Positions 35,801 to 44,929 of a stretch of DNA of 64,000 nt are shown here, piece after piece. The DNA comes from Niastella sp. GTDB lineage: Bacteria > Bacteroidota > Bacteroidia > Chitinophagales > Chitinophagaceae. The DNA lies in contig JAGIBF010000023.1 of assembly GCA_017744515.1 (NCBI GenBank), forward strand, positions 20,208 through 84,207. The letters are read 5' to 3'. Under the pieces are notes generated by a model, which was not told the origin of the DNA, ran no database searches, and saw only the letters and a program-made list of their open reading frames with translations. Numbering within the stretch: position 1 is the first letter of the stretch; the number at the start of each line of letters is the position of its first letter. The translations under genes and the position numbers were made by a program.

Positions 35801-35850
35801 GAAAATGGTGAGCCGTCCCGACTAAAGTACGGGACGACCCACCATTTTCG
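35801..35850. terminator. Bidirectional terminator, GGTGAGCCG hairpin family
   Basis: About 20-bp arms (35801-35820 starting GAAAATGGTGAGCCG, 35830-35850 ending CGACCCACCATTTTC) with one mismatch. It lies between the convergent enoyl-CoA hydratase and fabG genes and has A/T flanks on both sides. Confidence 0.75.
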
Positions 35851-35860
35851 TTTTATGCAG

Positions 35861-35883
35861 ACTTCGACAGGCTCAGTCTGACA
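35861..35883 (-). repeat. 23-bp post-stop element, copy 5
   Basis: Plus-strand reading ACTTCGACAGGCTCAG then TCTGACA, ending 8 nt before the fabG stop codon at 35892. Confidence 0.85.
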
Positions 35884-35891
35884 TGGTTTTA

Positions 35892-36647
35892 TTAGATATT
35901 CAAGCCGCCGCAGGCGCTGATGACCTGGCCGGTGATGTATGAGCTGAGGTCGGAGGCGAGGAAAAGGGTGGTATCGGCCACTTCTTCTGCTTTGCCGAAA
36001 CGGCCTAATGGTATTTTTTCCAGGAATGCTTTGGAGGCATCGCCATCTTTCAGGTAGTGGGTCATATCTGTTTCGATGAACCCCGGTGCGATCGCATTGC
36101 AGCGGATGTTTCTACTACCCAACTCATGGGCAATAGATTTTGTAAAGCCGATGATGCCTGCTTTCGATGCGGCGTAGCTGCTTTGACCTGCATTGCCACG
36201 TATGCCAATGATGGAGCTCATGTTGATGATCGATCCTTTCTTGGCTTTCATCATGGGACGTATGACCTGCTTGGTCATGTTGTATACGCTCTTGAGGTTT
36301 ACGTTTATCACATCGTCCCACTGATCGGGGCTCAGGCGCAACAGCAGGTTGTCTTTAGAGATACCGGCATTGTTGACACAAACGTCTATAGTACCAAATT
36401 CTTTTGCTACATCGCTTACAAAGGCTTCGCTGGCGGCAAAGTCGGCAGCGTTGCTCTTGTATGCCTTGGCTTTTACGCCGAGGGCTTCTATTTTTTGTTG
36501 TAATGTGTTGGCTTTTTCTGCGCTGCTGTCACTTACGTAAGTAAAGGCTACATTGGCTCCATGTTCGGCCAGCTTGAGGGCAATGGCTTCGCCGATGCCA
36601 CGGGCTGCCCCTGTAACGATGGCTACTTTTCCTTCGAGTAATTTCAT
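35892..36647 (-). CDS. fabG: 3-oxoacyl-[acyl-carrier-protein] reductase
   Basis: 251 residues, a classical short-chain dehydrogenase. NADP-binding TGAARGIGEAIA (12-23), NNAGIS (about 92-97), catalytic Ser in NMSSIIGI, and the Tyr/Lys pair in SSYAASKAG. The C-terminal segment IAPGFIETDM and TGQVISACGGLNI is typical of FabG. It reduces 3-oxoacyl-ACP in fatty acid synthesis. It is the last gene of a minus-strand run from lptB. No other fab genes or acpP are present here. Confidence 0.9.
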   Translation of the reverse strand: MKLLEGKVAIVTGAARGIGEAIALKLAEHGANVAFTYVSDSSAEKANTLQQKIEALGVKAKAYKSNAADFAASEAFVSDVAKEFGTIDVCVNNAGISKDNLLLRLSPDQWDDVINVNLKSVYNMTKQVIRPMMKAKKGSIINMSSIIGIRGNAGQSSYAASKAGIIGFTKSIAHELGSRNIRCNAIAPGFIETDMTHYLKDGDASKAFLEKIPLGRFGKAEEVADTTLFLASDLSSYITGQVISACGGLNI

Positions 36648-36736
36648 TTGATATTTATTATTGTTTCAGGGCCCGAATGTATCGAAAAACGTCTAATTTC
36701 TGCAATTTCTGTATGGACTGTCGCCCGTTGCTGTTT

Positions 36737-37585
36737 CTATAGCAGTGCAAAAATGGTTATGAAGAGTATAAATTTATAGACAAAGTATATGATCAGGATG
36801 TGTATTGCCAGCATCACCAACAGTATGGCCAGGTTGTATTTCCATTTGTATTGGTAGAATCTTTTTAATGCCGTTGCGGTGAAAATGGCAAATGTCGTAT
36901 AGGCCACAATGCCCAGCCACATATCAGCCAACTGGTGGTTGGGGACCTTAAGCCAGCGGCCAAGCATATCCCATCCCGCCAGGATCAATGGGAATATCAA
37001 GAACCCGAATAACAGGAAGAACGCGTTGATCTCTGTTGACAGCACCAGGTGTTCGTAATAATATTTCCGACGTTTAAAGGCCATCAACCACAAAGGCAGG
37101 GCCGTAAATGGTATGATGATAAAGAGCAGGATCTTTGAGGTCTTTTCTGATTTTTTGGCAAACTTTTCTGCCAGTTGTTGTATAGTGGTTCCCGGATGGT
37201 GCTGCAGGTATTGTTCTACTTTGGCTGTTGCATAGGCGCCATAGGTGGGACCTTGTCCCATGTGTCCGGCCAACGTCATATTGAGTCCCTGAAACCGTGG
37301 GAATAAGAGGTAGAGTATTACGATCATCAGGAAGAATGACAATGGCTTGAAGTAGGGCTGTCTGACGCCTCTGCAATAATCTACTGATAGTTTGCCAGGC
37401 CACCTGAAGATGGTTTTTAGTGTAGTAAAGAACTTGCCTTCAAAATGGGTAATGAAGTGGACACCGTCTTCGAGGAAATGGGCGATGGTTTTATCGTGGT
37501 CGTGGAGTACTTTTTCGCCACAATTGCTGCAGTAGTTACCTGTGAATGCGTTCCCGCAATTCAGGCAAGTTATGGTTCCGGTCAT
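36737..37585 (-). CDS. DUF3667 membrane protein with zinc ribbon
   Basis: 282 residues. The N-terminus has a zinc-ribbon pair CLNCG ... CSNCG (residues 8-22). The segment FLEDGVHFITHFEGKFFTTL, then KLSVDYCRGVRQPYFKPLSF is the DUF3667 signature. Four or five hydrophobic membrane segments follow (FFLMIVILYLLF, ILLFIIIPFTALPLWLMAF, FFLLFGFLIFPLILAGW, LAILLVMLAIHILIIYFVYK). Function is not known. It lies 11 bp after the GH3 gene. Confidence 0.88.
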   Translation of the reverse strand: MTGTITCLNCGNAFTGNYCSNCGEKVLHDHDKTIAHFLEDGVHFITHFEGKFFTTLKTIFRWPGKLSVDYCRGVRQPYFKPLSFFLMIVILYLLFPRFQGLNMTLAGHMGQGPTYGAYATAKVEQYLQHHPGTTIQQLAEKFAKKSEKTSKILLFIIIPFTALPLWLMAFKRRKYYYEHLVLSTEINAFFLLFGFLIFPLILAGWDMLGRWLKVPNHQLADMWLGIVAYTTFAIFTATALKRFYQYKWKYNLAILLVMLAIHILIIYFVYKFILFITIFALL

Positions 37586-37596
37586 GTGTGTGCTGG

Positions 37597-39117
37597 TTAG
37601 TTGTTGGCTATGGCCAATATTTCTTCCAGGTGTTTTCTTTCATTGCTCAGGCGAGGCACTTTGTGCTGTCCGCCCAATTTACCTTTGCTTTTGAGCCATG
37701 TATTAAAGATACCTTTTTGGAGGGAACGCAGCAAGGGTTTGCGCAGGGCAATGTCTTTATGGCGCTTGGCTTCGTAATCGCTGTTGATGCTTTTGAGGGC
37801 AGTATCGAGGACATCTGTAAATGTGTCGATATCATCCGGCTCTTTTTCGAATTCTACCAGCCATTCGTGGGCGCCGTTGCCTTCATCGCTGAAGTAAACG
37901 GGTGCTGCGGTATAATCGTTCACGATGGCTCCCGTTTTTTCACAGGCTATAGCGACTGCCTTATCGGTATTGTCTACAATGACCTCTTCGCCAAAAGCGT
38001 TGATGTAATGTTTGAGCCTGCCGCTTACTTTGATCCTGAATGGGCTGAGTGAGGTGAACCGGATGGTATCGCCTACGAGGTAGCGCCACAATCCGCCATT
38101 GGTACTGATGACCAGTGCGTAGTTTTTACCCAATTCTACTTCGCCAAGGCCGATGGTTTGCGGATGGGGTTTGCCATATTCTTCTATGGGCATGAACTCC
38201 ATAAAGATGCCATGGTCTACAAAGAGGAGCATACCATCTTCGCCAGGAATGTCCTGTGCCGCAAAGAATCCTTCGCTGGCATTGTACATCTCCAGGTAAT
38301 GGATGGGCTTTCCAATCAGTTTCTGGAATTGCTCTTTATAGGGCGTGAATGATACCCCGCCATGCATGTATAGTTCGAGATGGGGCCATACTTCGGCTAT
38401 GTTCTTTTTGCCGGTGATCTCCAATATGCGGCGGAAGAGGACGAGCGTCCAGGTGGGAACGCCGGATATGGATGTTACGTTTTCTTTAATGGTGTTCCGG
38501 GCCAGCATTTCTATTTTGCTTTCCCACTCGTCCATGAGGGCTATGCTCAGGTCGGGTGTGCGCAACCAATGGCCCCAAAAGGGTGAGTTTTGCAGTAACA
38601 CGGCACTCAGGTCGCCATACTTTGCCTCCTGGTTGAGGGGATTGATCGTGTGGCTTCCTCCCAGTACCAATCCTTTCCCGGTAAGCAGGTCTGACTCAGG
38701 ATTGAACTGGTAGTAGAAGGTAAGGACGTCTTTGGTTGCTTTGTAATGGCAGTCTTCGAGGCTTTCGTCGCTTACCGGTATGAACTTGCTTTTATCGCTG
38801 GTGGTGCCACTGCTTTTGGCAAACCAATATACCGGGGTATTCCATATCACGTTCTGCTCCCCTTCCATGGTACGTTGGATATAAGGTTTCATGTCCTCAT
38901 ATTCATGGATGGGCACTGTTTGTTTGAAGGAGCGAATATTAAATAATTCTGAAAAGTTGTACTTGCGGCCAAACTCAGTGTTCTGTGCCGAGGTGACAAG
39001 GTCCTGTAATACCTCACGCTGCGCATCGGCCGGATTGTTTTTCCAACCTTCTATGCGCCACAACCGCATACGGGCCAACGATGATATGGCAGGCGATAAT
39101 AGTTTCAAGGGGAGCAA
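37597..39117 (-). CDS. GH3-family acyl-amido synthetase-like protein
   Basis: 506 residues by the longest sensible reading, which starts at a TTG (39117). The first ATG is at 39069 but would remove the LKLLSPAISSLARMRLWRIE helix that belongs to the family. Motifs: YWFAKSSGTTSDKSKFIPVS (ATP/adenylate-binding P-loop region, about 99-118), YNASEGFFAAQD, and YLVGDTIRFTSLSPFRIKVS GRLKHYINAFGEE near 345-378. Plant GH3 enzymes link amino acids to auxin or jasmonate by adenylation; the bacterial role is unknown, perhaps conjugating an acyl acid to an amino acid. In a run with lptB upstream and DUF3667/fabG downstream. Confidence 0.85.
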   Translation of the reverse strand: MLPLKLLSPAISSLARMRLWRIEGWKNNPADAQREVLQDLVTSAQNTEFGRKYNFSELFNIRSFKQTVPIHEYEDMKPYIQRTMEGEQNVIWNTPVYWFAKSSGTTSDKSKFIPVSDESLEDCHYKATKDVLTFYYQFNPESDLLTGKGLVLGGSHTINPLNQEAKYGDLSAVLLQNSPFWGHWLRTPDLSIALMDEWESKIEMLARNTIKENVTSISGVPTWTLVLFRRILEITGKKNIAEVWPHLELYMHGGVSFTPYKEQFQKLIGKPIHYLEMYNASEGFFAAQDIPGEDGMLLFVDHGIFMEFMPIEEYGKPHPQTIGLGEVELGKNYALVISTNGGLWRYLVGDTIRFTSLSPFRIKVSGRLKHYINAFGEEVIVDNTDKAVAIACEKTGAIVNDYTAAPVYFSDEGNGAHEWLVEFEKEPDDIDTFTDVLDTALKSINSDYEAKRHKDIALRKPLLRSLQKGIFNTWLKSKGKLGGQHKVPRLSNERKHLEEILAIANN

Positions 39118-39188
39118 AATAAAGAATAATCATGAGAGTACGACCACCGGTATGGCGGCTGCTGCATTTATCATTGTTTTTTAATGCA

Positions 39189-39995
39189 TTACTCTATGTC
39201 TTCTATACGATTCAGTTCCGACAGGCTTTGCTGGCCTTTCATGGCTTCTTCGTGCAGATAGTCCTTGCGCTTCAATTCAAAATTGCGGCCAAGGTATAGT
39301 CGTCGTACCTGTTCGTCTTCTGCCAGTTCTTCGGCGGTGCCATGTTTGAATATCTTTCCATCTATAAGCAGGTAGGCGCGGTCGCAAATGGAAAGGGTTT
39401 CGTTTACATTGTGGTCGGTGATGAGGATACCGATGTTCCTATATTTAAGACGGGCTACTACTGTTTGTATATCTTCTACCGCGATAGGGTCCACGCCGGC
39501 AAAGGGTTCATCGAGGAGGATGAATTTGGGGTCTACTGCGAGGGCACGGGCTATTTCCGTTCTGCGGCGTTCTCCCCCACTGAGGCTGTCGCCATTGTTT
39601 TTGCGGACGTGGTGGAGGCGAAATTCATCGAGGAGGGCTTCGAGCTTCTCTTTCTGCTGGGCTTTCTTCAGCCTGGTCATCTCCAATACTGCCATAATAT
39701 TCTGTTCCACCGTGAGCTTACGGAATACGGAGGCTTCCTGTGGCAAGTATCCTATGCCCAGTTGTGCTCTTTTGTACATAGGCAGGCGGGTAATTTCTTC
39801 TGTATCGAGGAATACCTTGCCTTCATCGGGCTTGATAAGGCCTACCACCATGTAGAAACTCGTGGTCTTTCCGGCCCCATTGGGTCCCAGCAATCCTACG
39901 ATCTCTCCCTGCTTTACGCTGACGGAGACATGGTTGACAACGGTACGGTTGCGATATATTTTTACGAGGTCCCGGGTATGAATTTCACTGATCAC
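39189..39995 (-). CDS. lptB: LPS export ABC transporter ATP-binding protein
   Basis: 268 residues. Walker [11 protein letters not shown] (about 37-46), Q-loop region [19 protein letters not shown] (LptB-typical), signature LSGGERRR, Walker [14 protein letters not shown], and H-loop [10 protein letters not shown]. The Q-loop sequence, with EASVFR, fits LptB rather than amino-acid importers. A charged C-terminal extension ([20 protein letters not shown]) is typical of Bacteroidota members. It powers LPS transport with LptFG, which are not in this window. Confidence 0.94.
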   Translation of the reverse strand: MISEIHTRDLVKIYRNRTVVNHVSVSVKQGEIVGLLGPNGAGKTTSFYMVVGLIKPDEGKVFLDTEEITRLPMYKRAQLGIGYLPQEASVFRKLTVEQNIMAVLEMTRLKKAQQKEKLEALLDEFRLHHVRKNNGDSLSGGERRRTEIARALAVDPKFILLDEPFAGVDPIAVEDIQTVVARLKYRNIGILITDHNVNETLSICDRAYLLIDGKIFKHGTAEELAEDEQVRRLYLGRNFELKRKDYLHEEAMKGQQSLSELNRIEDIE

Positions 39996-40137
39996 GTGTT
40001 ATTACGTTTAGAGACAAAAATACCGGAACTAATCCATTTGATTTGGGCGGAAAGCCGGTTTGATGACAAAATAATGTTAAACAGTCTGGCTGACAAGTAT
40101 TTGCCATCCGGGTTTCGTTGATTATGTTTGCACGCTG

Positions 40138-40172
40138 TTTTGAGTTTCGAGTTTGAAGTTTCGGGTTTGGGG
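40138..40172. repeat. Heptad array, unit TTTCGAG, upstream of metF
   Basis: Five 7-bp units in register: TTTTGAG, TTTCGAG, TTTGAAG, TTTCGGG, TTTGGGG. A second array of the same family lies just after metF (41214-41234). Confidence 0.75.
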
Positions 40173-40252
40173 TTGGATCCTGGGTGTGGAGCCCCGGACC
40201 ATTTTACAAGCCGAAAGAGTGATTGAAATATACCCAGTTATAACAATTTTAC

Positions 40253-41206
40253 ATGAAAGTAATCGACCACATCAGGCAGGCAAGCAAGCCACTGATCTCG
40301 TTTGAAATATTACCGCCTTTGAAGGGCAAGACCATCAATTCTATCTTCGATCACCTGGACCCGCTCATGGAGTTCAAGCCTTCTTTCATCAATGTTACGT
40401 ATCACCGTAGTGAGCATGTGTTCAAAAAGAAGGCTGATGGCACTTTCGATAAGGTAGAGGTGCGTAAAAGGCCGGGTACTGTTGGTATCTGCGCTGCTAT
40501 TATGAACCACTACCGGGTAGATGCGGTACCGCACCTCATTTGCGGCGGTTTCAACAAGCGTGAAACTGAAGACGCGCTGATCGACCTGAACTTTATCGGT
40601 GTTGATAATGTGCTGGTGCTTCGTGGTGATGCTGCCAAGAATGAAACTGTTTTTGAACCGGAGCCCGGCGGCAACCGCTATGCGCTGGACCTGCTGAAGC
40701 AGGTAACCAACCTGAACAATGGTATTTATCTTGAAGAGGATATCCGCGATGGTTTCCGCACCAAGTTCTGTATCGGTGTAGCTGGTTACCCTGAAAAGCA
40801 TTTCGAGGCACCCAACTTACAGAATGATCTGTCGTACCTGAAGGCCAAAGTTGAGGCCGGCGCCGAATATGTCGTTACGCAGATGTTCTTCGATAACCAG
40901 AAGTATTTTGATTTTGTGAAGCGCTGCCGGGAAGAGGGTATCGATATTCCCATCATCCCAGGCCTGAAGCCGATCACCAATAAGAAGCAGCTGAGTGTGA
41001 TCCCCCGCACTTTCCATGTAGATATTCCTACAGAGCTCAGTAATGAGATCCTGAAGGCCAAGTCTGACGCTGATGTGGAGCAGATCGGTACGGAATGGCT
41101 GCTGAAGCAGTCGAAGGAATTGAAGGCTGCCAATGTACCGGTGTTGCACTATTACACATTGGGTAAGCCGAAAGTGATCTGGAATGCGGTGAAGGAGATT
41201 GTGTGA
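40253..41206 (+). CDS. metF: 5,10-methylenetetrahydrofolate reductase
   Basis: 317 residues. FAD-dependent TIM-barrel enzyme. Family motifs: SFEILPPLKGK at the N-terminus (catalytic Glu18), INVTYHRSEH, HLICGGFNKRETEDALIDLN, NVLVLRGDA, IGVAGYPEKH and VVTQMFFDNQKYFDF with IPIIPGLKPITNKKQL. It makes 5-methyl-THF for methionine synthesis. Monocistronic, with heptad arrays both before and after it and a palindromic terminator at 41309. No riboswitch-like structure was evident in the upstream region. Confidence 0.95.
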   Translation: MKVIDHIRQASKPLISFEILPPLKGKTINSIFDHLDPLMEFKPSFINVTYHRSEHVFKKKADGTFDKVEVRKRPGTVGICAAIMNHYRVDAVPHLICGGFNKRETEDALIDLNFIGVDNVLVLRGDAAKNETVFEPEPGGNRYALDLLKQVTNLNNGIYLEEDIRDGFRTKFCIGVAGYPEKHFEAPNLQNDLSYLKAKVEAGAEYVVTQMFFDNQKYFDFVKRCREEGIDIPIIPGLKPITNKKQLSVIPRTFHVDIPTELSNEILKAKSDADVEQIGTEWLLKQSKELKAANVPVLHYYTLGKPKVIWNAVKEIV

Positions 41207-41213
41207 TTCCGGG

Positions 41214-41234
41214 TTTCGAATTTCGAGTTTAGAG
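41214..41234. repeat. Heptad array, unit TTTCGAG, after metF
   Basis: Three 7-bp units: TTTCGAA, TTTCGAG, TTTAGAG, beginning 7 nt after the metF stop. Confidence 0.65.
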
Positions 41235-41308
41235 TTGCTACCGAGCTTTGAGATGGACGATTATTTTGTGGCAATCTGTGCGTAAAGCATACTAAAAATT
41301 ATAATAGA

Positions 41309-41334
41309 AAAAGGTGGGTCGCGACCCACCTTTT
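41309..41334. terminator. Bidirectional terminator, perfect palindrome
   Basis: A 26-bp perfect inverted repeat with arms AAAAGGTGGGTCG and CGACCCACCTTTT. It ends both metF and the convergent foldase gene. The arm GGTGGGTCG relates it to the GGTGAGCCG hairpin family. Confidence 0.8.
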
Positions 41335-41343
41335 ACTTTGTAG

Positions 41344-43293
41344 CTATTTTACAGGCAGTGTCTTTAAAACTGTTTCGTTGACTTTGACGGGGTATTTCTT
41401 TTTTAGTTGTGTTATCCACTGGTCTTCGAGGGCTGCCTGGTAGTCGTTGATCACGAATCCGCGGGCATCTGTAAAGCTGCGGGGCTCGCGGTCGCTGTAA
41501 ATTTTGATGATGTAGGCAAAGGTGCGGCTGTTGTCTGTCTCATTTTTAACTGGCGCCGTAATAAGCTTTGGCTGGAAGTTGGTACGTTCTACCACCGGTA
41601 TCTGCCCCAACTCAAACCGGCCTGAATCGGCCTGAATAGCACCATCGCTCGATTCCATCAACTTTTTCCAGGTACGGTAATCGTCCTCCAGCTTCTTTCT
41701 TGCTTCTCCCGCTGCTGCTTCTGTGGCTGCTGTGAGTATGATGGCGCCGGCACTGGCTTCCCACCAGTAATTATTCTTGTGGGCATCGTAATGTTTCTTC
41801 AATCCTATGGTATCGGCTGCAGCTTTGTCCCAGATGTTGCGCTGCATGATCTCGAATAGCAGGTTGCCTTCTTTGAATTCATTCAGCTGGTAAGCGAAGT
41901 CTTTGTTGTAGGTTTCGAGGTGCTCGCGGTAGTAATCGAAGGCTGACTGTTCTATAAACTGATCCAGGAGTTGTGTGTTTGTTTTGCCTGCGCGCAGGTC
42001 TTCTATATCGCGGATCGTTTCGAGGTAGGCCTGCCATTCTTTTACGCGGAAGGTTTGTTTACCGATCGTAAATAACGGTGTGCTGGCGGTAATGCCTGCC
42101 GGTAAAGGGGCTTTCTTGTTTTGGATGGTATTGTTTGTGAACGTCGACAGGCTCGTCTGATTTACCGGCAGTTTTTTAAACCCGGTAGTCTGCAGTATTT
42201 TCTTGTATAGTACTTTTTTGGCTACTTCGAGGCGATCGCTTTGGAGTACCTGTTGTTTTGTTTCTTCCAGCCACTGTTTATTGGCCTTATCTTCTGGTAT
42301 TGGTACGTGTTGTAGCCGCTTTATAATGTGGTATCCAAACTCCGTTAATACCGGGCGGGTTATTTCGTCGTCTTTACCAAGGCCAAAGGCTGCGCTTTCG
42401 AAGGCCGTCGTGTACCTGCCTACGCCAAAGGCCATCATTTCGCCTCCTGTCTGGAATGTGAGATTATCATCGCTAAAGGTGGCTGCCAGTTGTTTGAAAT
42501 CGCCTCCTTTCTGTAAAGCATTGTAAATAGAGTCGGCTCTTTTAGCTACCGCCTGTTTTTGGGCATCGGTTGCGTCGGGAGTAAAGGCCAGGAGTATCTG
42601 TGCCGCTCTCATTTTGCCAATGGCTTTTCGCTCTGCGATCACTTTAAAGAGGTGGTATCCATTTTTGCTGCGCAACGGGCTTGTGTACTTACCAACGGGT
42701 GTACCGTATACCAGGTTTTCCATAGCATAGGGCAATGAGAATACCGTAATGTATCCCAGATCTCCTTTATTCGTTTTTACTGCAGGATCTTCCGAGTAGG
42801 CCAAGGCAGTTTGGGTAAAGTCATCGCCGCTTTGCAGGCGTGCGTATGCTTCGTTGGCTTTGGCTTGTGCCTGTTTCACTTGTTCGGCAGTGGCTGACGG
42901 ACCGGCTGCTATGAAGATGTGGGCAACGTGGATGTCTTTTTTGCTGCGCTCCATTGCTTCTTCAACCAGTACGCCTATACTGGCCTCATCGTTCATGAAG
43001 CTTTCCACCACCTGGTTGCGAAAGGCCGCCAGTTCTGACTTCTGATTGGGCAGTGTGTCGAGCCTTGCCTCCATAGCCGCCTGTACTTTTACTTTAAACC
43101 TGGTGTACAGGTCGAGGTAATCGCGGTAGGATTGTTCTGTTGGCGTGGTTTCGGTGTTGTTCTTATTATAGGCTTTCAGGAATTCCTCTTTGGAAACCGT
43201 GCGGGTTCCATAGGTGAACAGGGTTTGGGCATGTGCTGCGGCCACGCTGGTGGTGCATAGCGTGGCTACTATTATTTTTCGCAGGAATGTCAT
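41344..43293 (-). CDS. Periplasmic peptidyl-prolyl isomerase with two PpiC domains
   Basis: 649 residues with a signal peptide ending at AAHAQ. Two parvulin-type domains in tandem: about 118-220 (DIHVAHIFIAAGPSATAEQV ... YSEDPAVKTNKGDLGYITVF) and about 228-335 (KMRAAQILLAFTPDATDAQK ... FSDDNLTFQTGGEMMAFGVG, FGYHIIKRL). A long C-terminal helical and beta region follows (about 400-649) with no named motif. Such proteins assist folding of outer-membrane proteins. It starts 7 bp after the stop of the thioredoxin-like gene, so the two form an operon for periplasmic folding. Confidence 0.9.
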   Translation of the reverse strand: MTFLRKIIVATLCTTSVAAAHAQTLFTYGTRTVSKEEFLKAYNKNNTETTPTEQSYRDYLDLYTRFKVKVQAAMEARLDTLPNQKSELAAFRNQVVESFMNDEASIGVLVEEAMERSKKDIHVAHIFIAAGPSATAEQVKQAQAKANEAYARLQSGDDFTQTALAYSEDPAVKTNKGDLGYITVFSLPYAMENLVYGTPVGKYTSPLRSKNGYHLFKVIAERKAIGKMRAAQILLAFTPDATDAQKQAVAKRADSIYNALQKGGDFKQLAATFSDDNLTFQTGGEMMAFGVGRYTTAFESAAFGLGKDDEITRPVLTEFGYHIIKRLQHVPIPEDKANKQWLEETKQQVLQSDRLEVAKKVLYKKILQTTGFKKLPVNQTSLSTFTNNTIQNKKAPLPAGITASTPLFTIGKQTFRVKEWQAYLETIRDIEDLRAGKTNTQLLDQFIEQSAFDYYREHLETYNKDFAYQLNEFKEGNLLFEIMQRNIWDKAAADTIGLKKHYDAHKNNYWWEASAGAIILTAATEAAAGEARKKLEDDYRTWKKLMESSDGAIQADSGRFELGQIPVVERTNFQPKLITAPVKNETDNSRTFAYIIKIYSDREPRSFTDARGFVINDYQAALEDQWITQLKKKYPVKVNETVLKTLPVK

Positions 43294-43300
43294 ATGCTGA

Positions 43301-44740
43301 TCAGTTGGATTTTGCGGTTTTTAGTTTAAGGTTTATTACTTCATCGAGCTGCTGGTAGTTGAGTTTTTTAGCAACTATGCGTTTGTCTTTGTCCAGCAAA
43401 TAGAGTATCGGGGTTTGGTATACGTCGTACAGCTGCCGGTAGCTTGCTTTGCCGGCGCTGGCTTCTGCATCGTGTTGTGAAGGTAGCTGGTATACATGGA
43501 GCCAGTTCTTAAGTCCTTTTTCATGGATGAACTGTTTCCAGAGCTCTTTGCCTCCATCTACCATTACGCCGTATACGGTAACGCCTTCTTTTTTCCATTT
43601 CGCATTGTAAATAGAGTCGACCTTCGGTACTACTTCTTTGCAATGGCTGCAGGTGGGGTCCCAAAAGCAGATGACCACCATATCGCTTTTGACGTTGTAG
43701 AGTGGCAGTGGCTTATCGAGTGTATCTACCATTTGCAGGTTGGCGGCAGGCTGACCAATCAGATTTGCCATGAGGCTATAGGCTCTTTTGGTCATGAACT
43801 CTTTGTACTGTTCTGTAAAGAAGTCGGCCTGACCGTTGTTGATGTATTTTTCGAAGAGGTGTACAAACACGGCGTCCTGCCCCATGTATTCGGGGTTAAC
43901 GTATTTCTGCACGAAGTGTACGAGCAGGTATTTGTACATTTCTTTATTGGACCGGGAGTAGAGGAGCATGTGGTCTACTTCGCGGGTAATGGAGTCGGGG
44001 TTGGGGGACACAAGGTCTTTATAATATTTTACCAGTTTGGACTCGAAGAATGGTGTTCTGATGAGCCGTTCGTCGGTAAAGGATACATCGTCCCAGAAAT
44101 GGGATTTAAAATAGTTGAATGCGTAGGTGGAATCGTATTTGCCTTTAGGATGTTTGGCTGCCGGAGGCACTACCGGTTCTTTCATGGCCAGCAGGAGCGC
44201 TGAAAGGATCGCGTTGGGCTGTTTTTGGGTAAGGCTGTCGCGGTGGCGCTGCATCTTATCGCTCAGGCTTTTTATCCGGGCGGTTATGGCTGCAGAGTCT
44301 GTGGCGTTCCTGGCGGTTTTGTATTCTTTGTTGGCTTCGTTCAACGCCATGCCTGTGGTATTGGCAAACCTGGTGTAGTGCTGGAAGGCCGCGTTGTCGG
44401 GTGAGCCGGAAAAGACAACACTGTTGGGCAGGCCTACGCTGTCGGCTGTAATGGTGAATTGTTGTTGTTTATCGATGAGCAGCTCGAACAGTATTTCTTT
44501 GCGGGGGGATACTACAAAGTAGATGCCTCCGGGCAGCGGTTGTTTGCCTTTGAAGGTGCCTTTGCTATTCTCGTCCAGCAGCACGGAATCGGCCAGGGCT
44601 TTCATTTTTCCATAGTGGTAGCCGAGGTATACGTAGCTGTTTTTATAGGGCTTGAGGGTGATATTGATGTTATAGCCGGTCTGTGCCTGGGCCAGGTGTG
44701 TGATCGCTGTTAAGCATGCCAGGATTACTATTTTCTTCAT
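43301..44740 (-). CDS. Periplasmic thioredoxin-like thiol-disulfide oxidoreductase
   Basis: 479 residues with signal peptide (MKKIVILACLTAITHLAQAQ). The N-terminal beta-rich region (about 20-130; INITLKPYKNSYVYLGYHYG ... FTITADSVGLPNSVVFSG) resembles DUF4369. A helical middle (about 130-320) resembles DUF5106. The C-terminal thioredoxin-like domain has CFWDPTCSHCKEVVPKVDSI with a C-S-H-C active site near 362-366 and a cis-Pro region YQTPILYLLDKD. It should reduce or isomerise disulfides in the periplasm, like ResA/TlpA. First gene of a pair with the PpiC foldase. Confidence 0.88.
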   Translation of the reverse strand: MKKIVILACLTAITHLAQAQTGYNINITLKPYKNSYVYLGYHYGKMKALADSVLLDENSKGTFKGKQPLPGGIYFVVSPRKEILFELLIDKQQQFTITADSVGLPNSVVFSGSPDNAAFQHYTRFANTTGMALNEANKEYKTARNATDSAAITARIKSLSDKMQRHRDSLTQKQPNAILSALLLAMKEPVVPPAAKHPKGKYDSTYAFNYFKSHFWDDVSFTDERLIRTPFFESKLVKYYKDLVSPNPDSITREVDHMLLYSRSNKEMYKYLLVHFVQKYVNPEYMGQDAVFVHLFEKYINNGQADFFTEQYKEFMTKRAYSLMANLIGQPAANLQMVDTLDKPLPLYNVKSDMVVICFWDPTCSHCKEVVPKVDSIYNAKWKKEGVTVYGVMVDGGKELWKQFIHEKGLKNWLHVYQLPSQHDAEASAGKASYRQLYDVYQTPILYLLDKDKRIVAKKLNYQQLDEVINLKLKTAKSN

Positions 44741-44853
44741 GGTTCTGAGGCGCTAAATTTATTCAAAATAAAGGCAATTCTTGTTAATTCGTGGTTATGG
44801 GTTCTTAAGTTATTAAAACGTGGTTTTGAGGGGGTTATTTCGTGCTTTAATAA

Positions 44854-44881
44854 TACGAATTTGGGCGAATTACACGAATTG
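44854..44881. repeat. CGAATT array, copy 2
   Basis: Units CGAATTTGGG, CGAATTACA, CGAATTGGG in register, between the thioredoxin-like gene and yceI. Confidence 0.7.
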
Positions 44882-44929
44882 GGCGGCAATTGGCAATACG
44901 TTTATTATGAAGGGACTGACTTAAATGAC

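Noticed and set aside
42143..42166. A sequence like the post-stop element (GTCGACAGGCTCGTCTGA) inside the PpiC foldase gene.
   Set aside because: It is within coding sequence, lacks the TTCGACA and TGACA ends, and is explained by the encoded residues.
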